NCBI GenBank assembly: GCA_030246985.1
Contig: CP107246.1
Span: 1,118,282 to 1,182,281, forward strand
Reading direction: 5' to 3'
DNA: 64,000 nucleotides
From: Candidatus Nitricoxidivorans perseverans
Lineage (GTDB): Bacteria; Pseudomonadota; Gammaproteobacteria; Burkholderiales; Rhodocyclaceae
Shown here: positions 28,010 through 38,283 of the stretch, piece after piece
How positions within the stretch are numbered: position 1 is the first letter of the stretch
Layout of the letters: every line of letters starts with the position of its first letter
Notes under the pieces: model-generated
What the model was told of the DNA's origin: nothing
The model's database searches: none
The model's input: the letters and a program-made list of their open reading frames with translations, nothing else
Translations under genes and position numbers: made by a program

Positions 28010-28359
28010 GCGGCTTGCCGGTCGTCCTCCAGACGGCGCTGCTGCTGGCGGCTTCGAACATCTTCATGACCTTCGCCTGGTACGCCCACCTCAAGAACCT
28101 CAACGACCGGCCCTGGTGGATCGCGGCGCTGGCCTCCTGGGGCATCGCGCTGTTCGAGTACCTGATCCAGGTGCCGGCCAACCGCATCGGCCACCAGGAA
28201 CTGGACCTCGGCCAGCTCAAGATCCTCCAGGAGGCCATCACGCTGTCCATCTTCGTGCCCTTCGTCGTGCTCTACATGGAACAGCCGCTCAAGCTCGACT
28301 ATCTGTGGGCGGGTTTGTGTATTCTGGGCGCCGTATATTTCATTTTCCGAAGCGGATGA
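28006..28359 (+). CDS. DUF486/DMT-superfamily small membrane protein
   Basis: This 117-residue protein has four predicted membrane segments (VVLQTALLLAASNIFMTFAWY; WWIAALASWGIALFEYLIQVPANRIG; ITLSIFVPFVVLYM; LDYLWAGLCILGAVYFIF) and the YAHLKNLN and EYLIQVPANR blocks of the DUF486 (DMT_6) family. Function is unknown. It overlaps folK by 4 bases and ends just before the first accessory insertion. Confidence 0.88.
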   Translation: MSGLPVVLQTALLLAASNIFMTFAWYAHLKNLNDRPWWIAALASWGIALFEYLIQVPANRIGHQELDLGQLKILQEAITLSIFVPFVVLYMEQPLKLDYLWAGLCILGAVYFIFRSG

Positions 28360-28362
28360 GCC

Positions 28363-29376
28363 ATGAATTCCTACAGCGACGAATCGCTCACAGTCATGCT
28401 GACGGAGCTTGAATCGGACCGGGTGGAGCGCAAGGAATCGTTCAAGGGTAATGCCCCGCAAACAGCGCGCGAAGCGGTTTGTGCCTTCGCCAATGACCTT
28501 GCCGGACACGGGAAGCCCGGCGTGGTATTCCTCGGTGTGCGTGACGATGGCTCGCCGGTGGAAGATTTCACCGTCACGGACGAACTCCTTCGGCAACTGG
28601 CCGACATCAAAACAGATGGCAATATTGCGCCACCGCCAACCCTTCTGGTTGAGCGGCGGCATCTGTGCGGCCATGACATTGCGGTCATCACGGCCTGGCC
28701 TTGCGACACGCCGCCCGTGCGATTCAAGGGGCGCATCCATGTGCGCTGGGGGCCTCGACGGGGCTTGGCCACTGCCCAGGACGAACGCATCCTCAACGAA
28801 CGTCGGCGACATCGGGACAGGCCTTATGACGTACAGCCGGTGCGCGACGCAGTGTTGGACGAAATCGACCGCCTGCGTTTCGAACAAGAATATTTGCCTG
28901 CCTTGGTGGCGCATGACGTGCTCGCTGCCAACGAACGCAGCTACGAGCAGAAACTGGCCGCCACCAAGATGGTGCTCAGCGATACTGATCCGGCCCCGAC
29001 GGTGCTCGGGCTGTTGATCATCGGCAAGTCGCCCTCCGACTGGATTCCGGGCGCCTATACCCAGTTTCTGCGGCTGGCGGGTACGGATCTCACGGCCCCC
29101 ATACTGGACGAGGAAGTCATTCACGGCACGGTGGCCGATCAGATCCGCCGACTTGAGGAGAAACTGGAAGCCCACAACCTGCGCGGGGTGCGCTTTGCCG
29201 ATGTGGCAACGGAGGAGCGCCGGGAAACTTATCCCCTGGATGCGCTGCGAGCCCTGGGCTACGTACAGCGCTTTGGTGCTGGCATTGCAATTGCCCGCAA
29301 GGCGCTCGGGGAACGCCTCGGCTTCGAGGTTCAGCCTGGCTTCGTGGCAGCCATCATCCAGGGAGAGACGGCGTGA
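28363..29376 (+). CDS. AlbA_2/Schlafen-type ATP-binding protein, apparently with an internal deletion
   Basis: This 337-residue protein starts with an AlbA_2 (Schlafen-like) domain (about residues 19-130: ERKESFKG, FANDLAGHGKPGVVFLGV, VRWGPRRGLA). It ends with the hallmark LGYVQRFGAGIAIARKAL of the COG2865 group. Full-length relatives (about 450-550 residues) have a GHKL-like segment with NAxxHRDY between YPLDALR and this hallmark. Here the two abut, so roughly 80-100 residues seem missing in frame. It is coupled by 4 bases to a ParA gene. Base composition is less GC-rich than the neighbours. Confidence 0.75.
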   Translation: MNSYSDESLTVMLTELESDRVERKESFKGNAPQTAREAVCAFANDLAGHGKPGVVFLGVRDDGSPVEDFTVTDELLRQLADIKTDGNIAPPPTLLVERRHLCGHDIAVITAWPCDTPPVRFKGRIHVRWGPRRGLATAQDERILNERRRHRDRPYDVQPVRDAVLDEIDRLRFEQEYLPALVAHDVLAANERSYEQKLAATKMVLSDTDPAPTVLGLLIIGKSPSDWIPGAYTQFLRLAGTDLTAPILDEEVIHGTVADQIRRLEEKLEAHNLRGVRFADVATEERRETYPLDALRALGYVQRFGAGIAIARKALGERLGFEVQPGFVAAIIQGETA

Positions 29377-30353
29377 TAAGCATCGCGTTTTTCAACAACA
29401 AAGGTGGGGTTGGCAAGACATCGCTGGTCTATCACAGCTCATGGATGCTTGCGGAGTTGGGCTATCGGGTACTCACCGTGGATCTCGACCCGCAATCCAA
29501 CCTTTCCATCATGGCACTGGATGAGGAACGGCTGGAAGCGTTGTGGCCTGATAGCGATCATCCGGAAACACTGCATGGCGCGGTAGCCCCGCTCTTTGGC
29601 GGCACGGGCGACATTCGCCAGGCCCATATCGAACCACTGACCGAACGCCTGGGGCTGCTGGTGGGTGACCTTGCGCTGTCCCGTATCGAAGATGATCTCT
29701 CCACCGAATGGCCGCGCTGTCTGGAAGGCCGGGAGCGCGCATTTCGTGTCACCACGGCATTCTGGCGCGTGATCCGCGAAGCGGCGACCCGGCACAGTGC
29801 CAGTATGGTGTTGATCGACGTAGGGCCAAACCTCGGCGCCATCAACCGCGCCGCGCTCGTGGCATCGAGTCATGTCGTAGTGCCCGTGGCGCCCGATCTG
29901 TTTTCATTGCAAGGCTTGAAGAACCTGGGGCCTACTTTGCGACAGTGGCGAGATACATGGAAGCAAGCGCTGCCCAAGGCAGCGAATACATTGGGCGAGA
30001 TGGCGCCTGTCGGCTATGTATTGATGCAGCACGCCGAACGCCTGGGACGGCCAACCAAGGCTTACGCGAAATGGCAGGCGCGGTTGCCCGGCGCCTATCG
30101 GGAAAGTGTTTTGGGTGAGGCTACGGCGACCCCTGCGCCTGATGCCAACCAGATCCATCGCATCAAGCATTACCGGAGCTTGATGCCCATGGCCATGGAG
30201 TCGCGCAAGCCCATGTTCAACCTGTCCAATGCGGATGGTGCGATCGGTGCGCACCAAGGCAACGTGCAGCAATGTCGCGATGATTTCGAAGCCTTCGTCA
30301 AATCGCTTGCCATACGGGCTGGAATCCACCGCCAGACAGGGGAGGCATCATGA
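29373..30353 (+). CDS. ParA/MinD-like ATPase (accessory)
   Basis: This 326-residue protein has the deviant Walker A motif [13 protein letters not shown], the A' motif [11 protein letters not shown] and the Walker [18 protein letters not shown], all typical of ParA. There is no ParB gene or parS next to it, so it is not an ordinary partition operon. It forms a two-gene unit with the upstream AlbA_2 protein. Its stop overlaps the panB ATG by 4 bases, and its last codons supply the panB ribosome-binding site (GGGGAGG). Function is unknown; defence is inferred from the region. Confidence 0.82.
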   Translation: MISIAFFNNKGGVGKTSLVYHSSWMLAELGYRVLTVDLDPQSNLSIMALDEERLEALWPDSDHPETLHGAVAPLFGGTGDIRQAHIEPLTERLGLLVGDLALSRIEDDLSTEWPRCLEGRERAFRVTTAFWRVIREAATRHSASMVLIDVGPNLGAINRAALVASSHVVVPVAPDLFSLQGLKNLGPTLRQWRDTWKQALPKAANTLGEMAPVGYVLMQHAERLGRPTKAYAKWQARLPGAYRESVLGEATATPAPDANQIHRIKHYRSLMPMAMESRKPMFNLSNADGAIGAHQGNVQQCRDDFEAFVKSLAIRAGIHRQTGEAS

Positions 30354-31165
30354 CCTACCTCGCCAGCCACAAGCCGATCACCCTGCCCGAGCTCGCGCGC
30401 ATGAAGCGCGACGGCGAGCGGATCGCCATGCTCACCGCCTACGACGCTAGCTTCGCGGCGCTGCTCGACCGCTGCGGCGTCGACGTCATCCTCGTCGGAG
30501 ACTCGCTGGGCAACGTGATCCAGGGCAAGACCTCGACGCTGCCGGTGACGATGGAGCACATGGCCTACCACACCGAATGCGTCGGCCCCATCGTCCATCG
30601 CGCGATGGTGGTCGCCGACATGCCGTTCGGCAGCTACCAGGAGTCGCCGGAACAGGCGATGAGGAACGCCGCGCGCCTGCTCGCCGCCGGCGCCGAGATG
30701 GTCAAGCTCGAAGGGGGCGAGGTCATGGCGGAAACGGTGCGATTCCTCGTCGGGCGCGGCGTGCCGGTCTGCGCGCACATCGGGCTCACGCCGCAGTCGG
30801 TGCACGCGCTCGGCGGCTACCACGTCCAGGGGCGCGGCGAGGAGGCCGCATCCCGCCTGAAGGCCGACGCCCAGGCCCTCGAACAGGCCGGCGCGGCGCT
30901 CATGGTGCTGGAGATGGTGCCGGCGGCGCTCGCCGGCGAGATCGCGCGGATGCTCGATGCCTGCGCCACGATCGGCATCGGCGCCGGCCCGGAATGTGAC
31001 GGCCAGGTGCTGGTACTGCACGACATGCTGGGCGTCTATCCGGGCAAGAAAGGCCGATTCGTCAAGGACTTCATGCTCGATGCGCACAGCATCGAAGGCG
31101 CCGTCCGGGCCTATGTCGCCGCCGTCAAGGACGGCAGCTTCCCGGCGGCCGAGCATTGTTACTGA
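30350..31165 (+). CDS. panB: 3-methyl-2-oxobutanoate hydroxymethyltransferase
   Basis: This 271-residue protein has KPB-HMT motifs: [32 protein letters not shown], the [10 protein letters not shown] metal region, [17 protein letters not shown]-like [17 protein letters not shown], and [19 protein letters not shown]. It performs the first step toward pantothenate. In relatives panB is followed by panC; here 12 kb of restriction and defence genes separate them. The start is coupled to the ParA stop, and only 3 bases separate its stop from hsdM. Confidence 0.97.
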   Translation: MTYLASHKPITLPELARMKRDGERIAMLTAYDASFAALLDRCGVDVILVGDSLGNVIQGKTSTLPVTMEHMAYHTECVGPIVHRAMVVADMPFGSYQESPEQAMRNAARLLAAGAEMVKLEGGEVMAETVRFLVGRGVPVCAHIGLTPQSVHALGGYHVQGRGEEAASRLKADAQALEQAGAALMVLEMVPAALAGEIARMLDACATIGIGAGPECDGQVLVLHDMLGVYPGKKGRFVKDFMLDAHSIEGAVRAYVAAVKDGSFPAAEHCY

Positions 31166-31168
31166 CCG

Positions 31169-32728
<1,560 letters not shown>

Positions 32729-32825
32729 TCGATATGCAAGTCTTCTTTGACAAACCTGAACAAGTCGGCATGACGTGTATAGTAATGATGATATTCCTAT
32801 ACGCATAATCCCCCATCCTCCTGCG

Positions 32826-33914
32826 ATGAGCGCCCTCCGTCCCTTACATGAACTCGATGCTGCCCGCTTCGAGGCGCCCGTCATCCTCAAGAAGCTGACC
32901 GCTGCCAGCCGCAGCCTGGCCGAACTCAAGGGTGTCGCGGCCACCATCCCCAACCAGGGCATCCTCGTCAATACCCTGGCGCTGCAGGAGGCGAAGGACA
33001 GCTCCGCCATCGAAAACATCATCACCACCCACGACGAGCTCTACCGCGAGGACATCCCTTCCACGGACAAGGTCAACGCGGCGGCCAAGGAAGTGCTGCG
33101 TTACCGGCAAGCCCTGCGCACCGGCTTCGAGCGCGTCCGGGCCACCGGGCTGCTCACGCTTAACGCCGTGCTCGACATCCAGGCCGAAATCGAATCCAAC
33201 CGCGCCGGCTTGCGCAAGCTGCCCGGCACGGTGTTGAAGGATGGCGCCGGGCGCACCGTGTATGCCCCCCCGCAGGACGCGAACGAGGTGCAACGCCTGA
33301 TGAGCGAGCTCGAACGCTTCTGGCACGGCGAACCGCCCTTTGACGCTGACCCCCTGATCCGCATGGCGCTGATCCACCATCAGTTCGAAAGCATCCACCC
33401 CTTTTACGACGGCAACGGCCGCACCGGCCGCATCGTCAATGTCCTGTATCTGGTCAAGGAAGGGCTGCTCGACATCCCGGTGCTCTACCTCAGCCGCCAT
33501 ATCGTGCGCACCAAGCCGGACTACTACCGCCTGTTGCAAGATGTCCGCGAGCACGACGCCTGGGAAGACTGGGTGCTCTACATGCTCACCGCCGTGGAGC
33601 GCACCGCCGCCGAAACCGTGACCACCATCCAGGCCATCAAGGCCCTGCTGCTGGACACCAAGCAGCGCATCCGCGCCCAACACAGGTTCTACAGCCAGGA
33701 CCTGATCAATAACCTGTTCAGCCACCCCTACACCAAGATCGAGTTCATCCAGCGCGACCTCGGCGTCTCGCGCCTGACCGCCACGAAATATCTAGACGCC
33801 CTGATCGCCGGCGGCTTCCTGCAAAAGCGCAAGGTAGGGCGCAGCAACTACTACATCAACCGGCCGCTCTACGAGATTCTGATCGGAGCGGAGCGGGAGA
33901 GCGGCGATGCGTGA
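32826..33914 (+). CDS. Fic/DOC-family protein with N-terminal inhibitory helix
   Basis: Starting at the ATG at 32826 gives 362 residues. The Fic core [12 protein letters not shown] (residues 191-202) is intact, and an N-terminal inhibitory motif SSAIEN (Ser59, Glu63, Asn64; consensus [S/T]xxxE[G/N]) marks a class II self-inhibited Fic protein. A C-terminal winged helix ([30 protein letters not shown], in parts) follows. Fic enzymes AMPylate proteins. It lies between hsdM and hsdS, overlapping hsdS by 8 bases, an arrangement seen in other type I loci. Confidence 0.9.
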   Translation: MSALRPLHELDAARFEAPVILKKLTAASRSLAELKGVAATIPNQGILVNTLALQEAKDSSAIENIITTHDELYREDIPSTDKVNAAAKEVLRYRQALRTGFERVRATGLLTLNAVLDIQAEIESNRAGLRKLPGTVLKDGAGRTVYAPPQDANEVQRLMSELERFWHGEPPFDADPLIRMALIHHQFESIHPFYDGNGRTGRIVNVLYLVKEGLLDIPVLYLSRHIVRTKPDYYRLLQDVREHDAWEDWVLYMLTAVERTAAETVTTIQAIKALLLDTKQRIRAQHRFYSQDLINNLFSHPYTKIEFIQRDLGVSRLTATKYLDALIAGGFLQKRKVGRSNYYINRPLYEILIGAERESGDA

Positions 33915-34199
33915 GACGCACGTCAGGCAGGTTGCCGCCAACTTGAGAGAGCTGGGTATGGCGGGTGAGTGGCGCGAGCGTCCACTTGGCGATCTGACCG
34001 AAAACCTCGACAGCGTTCGAGTGCCCGTGAAGGAGGCCGACCGCCGCGCTGGCCCATATCCGTATTACGGAGCGTCTGGCATCGTCGATCATGTTGATGG
34101 TTATTTATTCGACGGTGAGTATCTGCTTATCGCCGAGGACGGCGAAAATCTTCGCACTCGCCAAACACCGGTGGCGTTCTTGGCGCGCGGGAAGTTTTG
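33907..34199 (+). pseudogene. hsdS: Type I specificity subunit HsdS, 5' fragment cut by ISL3 element
   Basis: About 97 codons remain before the insertion point. The visible part (EWRERPLGDLTENLD, GPYPYYGASGIVDHVDGYLFDGEYLLIAEDGENL in parts, and the GKFW end) is the start of the first target-recognition domain. Full HsdS is about 400 residues with two such domains. The rest of the gene is not present on the far side of the element, so it has been deleted. Without HsdS the HsdM and HsdR proteins cannot recognise DNA unless another hsdS exists elsewhere. Confidence 0.88.
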
Positions 34200-35606
34200 G
34201 GCTGTTCACGGATTTCCTACGGTAAACAAGCGTGCCGACGGTAATGCGGGCGGCATGCAGTTATAGAGGAACGAAGGCGTGTCCTCTGTGTTCAACTGGA
34301 AGATCTTGAGCTTGAGATACGCCATATCGCGGAAGCCTCGGGCACGGCGGCGCAGCAGGGCGATGGAGACGTTGCCGGCCTCCAGTCGCGCAGTGGTGAT
34401 CGGATGAGCGGCGTAGGCGCAGATGCCGGAACGATGGGACTGCAAGGTCTTCACGAACTTGGCAAGGCCCGTGATCTTGGCGGCCTTGGCCATGCCGCAC
34501 CAGTCGTCAAGGCGCTCGGCCATGTCCGTCGGTGTGGCCGGCTGGTGCCACAGGCGCTGCAACTGCTCCTTGAGCGTGTAGAGGGAAGCCAGCGGTTGGT
34601 TCTGTGCCAGCAACAGGTCAAGCCGGCCCTGGTCAGTGTCCTTGAGGGTGCTGCGATTGGAGAGCAGCAGCCACAGGCTGCCCTTGATCGCCTGCTGGCC
34701 GGTGAGGTCGCCCAGCGTCTTGGCCGCCTTGAACTCGGCGCGGCGGCAATCGCGGATCACCTTGTTGAACATCTGCATGACGTGGAAGCGGTCGAAGACG
34801 ATGGATGCCTGCGGCAGCGATTCGCGCACGGCGGCGATGTAGGCCGGCCCCATGTCGAGCGCGACGGCCTTGATGCCGGCAGCGCACTCCTGCGACAGGG
34901 CGTCGAGGAACTCGATCAGCACGGCGGACTCGCGCCCTTCCTTGACCCACAGGATGCGCCCGTAATGGGTGCCGGGCGACAGGTCATAGACCAGGGTGAA
35001 GTAGCTCTGTCCCTTGGCGCGGGCGACTTCATCGACGCCGAGGTAACGAATACCGGCAAGGGTTTGCGGCTGCGGAATTGGAATCGTCTCCGCCAGGTGT
35101 GCGCATTCGATGGCTTTCACCGAATCCCAGGACAGGCCGAAATGGCGCGCCACCGCCGAGATCGGCATGTGCCGGGCCAAGCCGGCGATCAGCCGCGCCA
35201 AGCGTTTCGTCACCCGCGCCTTGGGGCAGACAAACGGCAGTTGCTCCACGCGCACGTGGCCGGGCGACAGAAAGGTCTCGGCGTACTCGATCTCGACTTC
35301 GCAGGGCCAGCCGCCGATGGGTACGTCTCGCACCGTCCGCCGCAGCAGACGATTGACCTGCCCACGCCGCCCCGTGCGGCTATCCACCGGCCGCCGGCGC
35401 CGGTCACGGTTGCAGATGACCCGCACCCGACCGCCCTCTTCATCGAATACAACGCTCTTGATCACTTGCCCCTCAAGCCCCAAAATCTTCGCCGGGATGA
35501 CCGCTCCCATAATGTTGTACCTGCCCGAGTCCTGGAAAACCCGCGTGGATACACCATCTCAGGGATGTCGGTCATCTCATTTACCGTAGGATTTGCCGGA
35601 AGAGCC
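34200..35606 (-). mobile_element. ISL3-family insertion sequence, copy 1 (1,407 bp)
   Basis: The boundaries are set by imperfect ~27-bp terminal inverted repeats beginning GGCTGTTC (left) and GGCTCTTC (right, inverted), both ending TCCTACGGTAAA. The flanking 8-mers (AAGTTTTG at left, ATTTTTAA at right) do not match, and the two flanks belong to different genes (hsdS and TIR). Deletion therefore followed insertion. The sequence appears identical to copy 2. Confidence 0.92.
34206..35510 (-). CDS. ISL3-family transposase (copy 1)
   Basis: This 434-residue transposase has an N-terminal zinc-ribbon/HTH region (RLLRRTVRDVPIGG, ARHFGLSWDSVKAIE) and the DDE catalytic core (GIRYLGVDEVARAKG; AVALDMGPAY; the C-terminal RRRARGFRDMAYLKLKI block). 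The frame is complete and runs almost to the left inverted repeat. It is oriented opposite to the host operon. Because it is intact the element may still be mobile. Confidence 0.95.
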   Translation of the reverse strand: MGAVIPAKILGLEGQVIKSVVFDEEGGRVRVICNRDRRRRPVDSRTGRRGQVNRLLRRTVRDVPIGGWPCEVEIEYAETFLSPGHVRVEQLPFVCPKARVTKRLARLIAGLARHMPISAVARHFGLSWDSVKAIECAHLAETIPIPQPQTLAGIRYLGVDEVARAKGQSYFTLVYDLSPGTHYGRILWVKEGRESAVLIEFLDALSQECAAGIKAVALDMGPAYIAAVRESLPQASIVFDRFHVMQMFNKVIRDCRRAEFKAAKTLGDLTGQQAIKGSLWLLLSNRSTLKDTDQGRLDLLLAQNQPLASLYTLKEQLQRLWHQPATPTDMAERLDDWCGMAKAAKITGLAKFVKTLQSHRSGICAYAAHPITTARLEAGNVSIALLRRRARGFRDMAYLKLKIFQLNTEDTPSFLYNCMPPALPSARLFTVGNP

Positions 35607-36013
35607 ATTTTTAAGCCATAAGTCAGAGGTGAAGAGGGAAGTCAGCGAACTCAAAGACCGTCTTCGCCTTTTCGGCATTTCCTGCTTTGTAGCGCACGAA
35701 GACATTCATCCCACGAAAGCATGGCAGCATGAAATCGAGAATGCTCTCGCCAGCATGGACGGATTCGTCGCACTAATGACGGAAAGCTTCCATGAAAGCG
35801 ATTGGACGGATCAAGAGGTCGGTTTTGCGTTTGCGCGGGGAGTGCCAATGATCGCAGTGCGGCTGGGGAAAGACCCATACGGATTCATCGGCAAGTTCCA
35901 GGGACTTTCCAGTACTTGGTCAAACTCCGCCGAGGGCATTGTGAAAGTCTTGATCAAATACGATCGGATGTTTAGTGCATATGCAGAGGCGCTGCGACAC
36001 TGCCCAAATTGGG
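35607..36013 (+). pseudogene. TIR-domain protein, N-terminal part (gene split by ISL3 copy 2, start lost at copy 1)
   Basis: About 136 codons encode a bacterial TIR domain: FLSHKSEVKREV, LFGISCFVAHEDIHP, EIENALASMDGFVALMT and ESDWTDQEVGFAFARG, where the Glu of WTDQE fits the NADase catalytic position. The native start codon is missing; a TTG inside the end of ISL3 copy 1 opens the frame. The frame then hits copy 2 and continues in the same frame at 37429. TIR proteins act as NAD-depleting effectors in antiphage systems. GC content is lower than in the surrounding housekeeping genes. Confidence 0.85.
36006..36013. repeat. Target-site duplication, left of ISL3 copy 2
   Basis: The 8-mer AAATTGGG is directly repeated at 37421-37428, the size expected for ISL3 elements. 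It shows that copy 2 arrived by simple transposition. Confidence 0.93.
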
Positions 36014-37420
36014 GGCTGTTCACGGATTTCCTACGGTAAACAAGCGTGCCGACGGTAATGCGGGCGGCATGCAGTTATAGAGGAACGAAGGCGTGTCCTC
36101 TGTGTTCAACTGGAAGATCTTGAGCTTGAGATACGCCATATCGCGGAAGCCTCGGGCACGGCGGCGCAGCAGGGCGATGGAGACGTTGCCGGCCTCCAGT
36201 CGCGCAGTGGTGATCGGATGAGCGGCGTAGGCGCAGATGCCGGAACGATGGGACTGCAAGGTCTTCACGAACTTGGCAAGGCCCGTGATCTTGGCGGCCT
36301 TGGCCATGCCGCACCAGTCGTCAAGGCGCTCGGCCATGTCCGTCGGTGTGGCCGGCTGGTGCCACAGGCGCTGCAACTGCTCCTTGAGCGTGTAGAGGGA
36401 AGCCAGCGGTTGGTTCTGTGCCAGCAACAGGTCAAGCCGGCCCTGGTCAGTGTCCTTGAGGGTGCTGCGATTGGAGAGCAGCAGCCACAGGCTGCCCTTG
36501 ATCGCCTGCTGGCCGGTGAGGTCGCCCAGCGTCTTGGCCGCCTTGAACTCGGCGCGGCGGCAATCGCGGATCACCTTGTTGAACATCTGCATGACGTGGA
36601 AGCGGTCGAAGACGATGGATGCCTGCGGCAGCGATTCGCGCACGGCGGCGATGTAGGCCGGCCCCATGTCGAGCGCGACGGCCTTGATGCCGGCAGCGCA
36701 CTCCTGCGACAGGGCGTCGAGGAACTCGATCAGCACGGCGGACTCGCGCCCTTCCTTGACCCACAGGATGCGCCCGTAATGGGTGCCGGGCGACAGGTCA
36801 TAGACCAGGGTGAAGTAGCTCTGTCCCTTGGCGCGGGCGACTTCATCGACGCCGAGGTAACGAATACCGGCAAGGGTTTGCGGCTGCGGAATTGGAATCG
36901 TCTCCGCCAGGTGTGCGCATTCGATGGCTTTCACCGAATCCCAGGACAGGCCGAAATGGCGCGCCACCGCCGAGATCGGCATGTGCCGGGCCAAGCCGGC
37001 GATCAGCCGCGCCAAGCGTTTCGTCACCCGCGCCTTGGGGCAGACAAACGGCAGTTGCTCCACGCGCACGTGGCCGGGCGACAGAAAGGTCTCGGCGTAC
37101 TCGATCTCGACTTCGCAGGGCCAGCCGCCGATGGGTACGTCTCGCACCGTCCGCCGCAGCAGACGATTGACCTGCCCACGCCGCCCCGTGCGGCTATCCA
37201 CCGGCCGCCGGCGCCGGTCACGGTTGCAGATGACCCGCACCCGACCGCCCTCTTCATCGAATACAACGCTCTTGATCACTTGCCCCTCAAGCCCCAAAAT
37301 CTTCGCCGGGATGACCGCTCCCATAATGTTGTACCTGCCCGAGTCCTGGAAAACCCGCGTGGATACACCATCTCAGGGATGTCGGTCATCTCATTTACCG
37401 TAGGATTTGCCGGAAGAGCC
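36014..37420 (-). mobile_element. ISL3-family insertion sequence, copy 2 (1,407 bp)
   Basis: It has the same length, inverted repeats and encoded protein as copy 1 and lies in the same orientation, with 407 bp of host DNA between them. It is flanked by a perfect 8-bp duplication (AAATTGGG). Excising it with one repeat restores the TIR gene reading frame. The identity of the two copies points to recent activity. Confidence 0.95.
36020..37324 (-). CDS. ISL3-family transposase (copy 2)
   Basis: This 434-residue transposase is identical in translation to copy 1, with the same DDE core (YLGVDEVARAKG, ALDMGPAY) and an uninterrupted frame. It is encoded on the minus strand, opposite the TIR gene it interrupts. 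Confidence 0.95.
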   Translation of the reverse strand: MGAVIPAKILGLEGQVIKSVVFDEEGGRVRVICNRDRRRRPVDSRTGRRGQVNRLLRRTVRDVPIGGWPCEVEIEYAETFLSPGHVRVEQLPFVCPKARVTKRLARLIAGLARHMPISAVARHFGLSWDSVKAIECAHLAETIPIPQPQTLAGIRYLGVDEVARAKGQSYFTLVYDLSPGTHYGRILWVKEGRESAVLIEFLDALSQECAAGIKAVALDMGPAYIAAVRESLPQASIVFDRFHVMQMFNKVIRDCRRAEFKAAKTLGDLTGQQAIKGSLWLLLSNRSTLKDTDQGRLDLLLAQNQPLASLYTLKEQLQRLWHQPATPTDMAERLDDWCGMAKAAKITGLAKFVKTLQSHRSGICAYAAHPITTARLEAGNVSIALLRRRARGFRDMAYLKLKIFQLNTEDTPSFLYNCMPPALPSARLFTVGNP

Positions 37421-37428
37421 AAATTGGG
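37421..37428. repeat. Target-site duplication, right of ISL3 copy 2
   Basis: This is the AAATTGGG partner of 36006-36013, immediately after the right inverted repeat. Confidence 0.93.
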
Positions 37429-37658
37429 ACAGCGGGAACGTGCTGGCGAAGGCCCTCCCGAGTATTGAGAAACTCAGCTCGCAGCAAATCGACGAACTCG
37501 TTGCTGCCTACAACGAAAACAGCGAACTGCGCGGGAGCTTTGGCTTCAATGGCTCGAAACCGCGGGACTACGGGCATGGCTTAGTACCATATATAAATCG
37601 GCTTGGAATGCGCCAATTCAAGTATGCAGATTTCAGGATCATTGAGGAGACGATATGA
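37429..37658 (+). pseudogene. TIR-domain protein, C-terminal part
   Basis: This continues the TIR gene frame after removal of ISL3 copy 2 (...CPNW then DSGNVLAKALPSIEKLSSQQ... to IIEETI). The ~76 residues form a helical tail (IDELVAAYNENSELRG) ending in a strand-rich segment. I recognise no catalytic motif in it; it is probably a sensing or oligomerisation extension. A TTG in the element end gives a short artificial open frame. Its stop overlaps the next small gene by 4 bases, showing the TIR gene was an operon member. Confidence 0.82.
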
Positions 37659-37843
37659 GAAATGTCTGGTGCGTCCGCGCGGGGTTTGGCACAAAAGCAT
37701 TGCTGCACGGCTCGGACATTGCGACTGGCGATTCCAGTGCGCAGTTTGCTAGCCTGCGCTCCCGCGACGTGGTGCCGAAGACACTCACCCCCGGCGAGTT
37801 ACGGGTGGTGAGCGCTGACCATTTCCAGAGCGAGGCCGTATGA
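37655..37843 (+). CDS. Small hypothetical protein, possibly a truncated composite
   Basis: This 62-residue frame (MRNVWCVRAGFGTKALLHGS...) is coupled by ATGA overlaps to both the TIR gene and the DUF6978 gene. The opening VWCVRAGFG resembles the first strand of Mrr-like/restriction-associated proteins that begin VWxVRA, but the body is absent. The second half ([18 protein letters not shown]) looks like the tail of an unidentified protein. It may be an in-frame deletion derivative. I do not recognise a function. Confidence 0.45.
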   Translation: MRNVWCVRAGFGTKALLHGSDIATGDSSAQFASLRSRDVVPKTLTPGELRVVSADHFQSEAV

Positions 37844-38283
37844 GCTTGATCCTCACGCAGCATGAGGCGGACGCCTTGTTGGCGCTCGAAAAGCACTATC
37901 AAGGTGAGGAGAGGTTCTTCTTTCCAGGTCTGGGCGGTGCAATCCGCATTCCCTTGCACTCGGCGGACCGGCGCGAGGAGTTCAGCCTGGATGTCACTCG
38001 CAGCCGCATCGTGCTGGAGAAAAACACCTTTCAGAACCGGGCGCGCAAGGCCGTAATCCTTGCGCGGCTCGATCTGGGTGGTCCGCCTCATCGAAATCCC
38101 GATGGCGAAGAAATCCCATGCCCGCATTTGCATCTGTACCGGGAAGGCTACGGCGACAAGTGGGCGATGAACTCGCCGGAGGCATTCGTCGGTGTCGATG
38201 ATCCCTGGCAACTGTTGGCGATGTTCATGGATTTCTGCAAGGTGGTCACCAAGCCGCCCATTGAGCGGGAGCTGTTCATATGA
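37840..38283 (+). CDS. DUF6978-like protein
   Basis: This 147-residue protein ([56 protein letters not shown]) resembles the DUF6978 family often found beside DUF1828 genes in accessory islands. There is no signal peptide or membrane segment. The HLHLYREG block is the most conserved-looking part. It overlaps the upstream small gene and the downstream DUF1828 gene by 4 bases each. Function is unknown; an auxiliary defence or toxin-antitoxin-like role is inferred only from context. Confidence 0.7.
   Translation: MSLILTQHEADALLALEKHYQGEERFFFPGLGGAIRIPLHSADRREEFSLDVTRSRIVLEKNTFQNRARKAVILARLDLGGPPHRNPDGEEIPCPHLHLYREGYGDKWAMNSPEAFVGVDDPWQLLAMFMDFCKVVTKPPIERELFI

Noticed and set aside
34200-37420. 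Interpretation of the two ISL3 copies plus the TIR gene as one composite transposon
   Set aside because: Copy 2 has its own perfect 8-bp duplication and the outer flanks (AAGTTTTG, AAATTGGG) do not match, so the pair did not insert as a unit.
34404-37468. Plus-strand frames of 405 and 416 codons across the ISL3 elements
   Set aside because: They mirror the transposase on the opposite strand in both copies and have no motif of their own.
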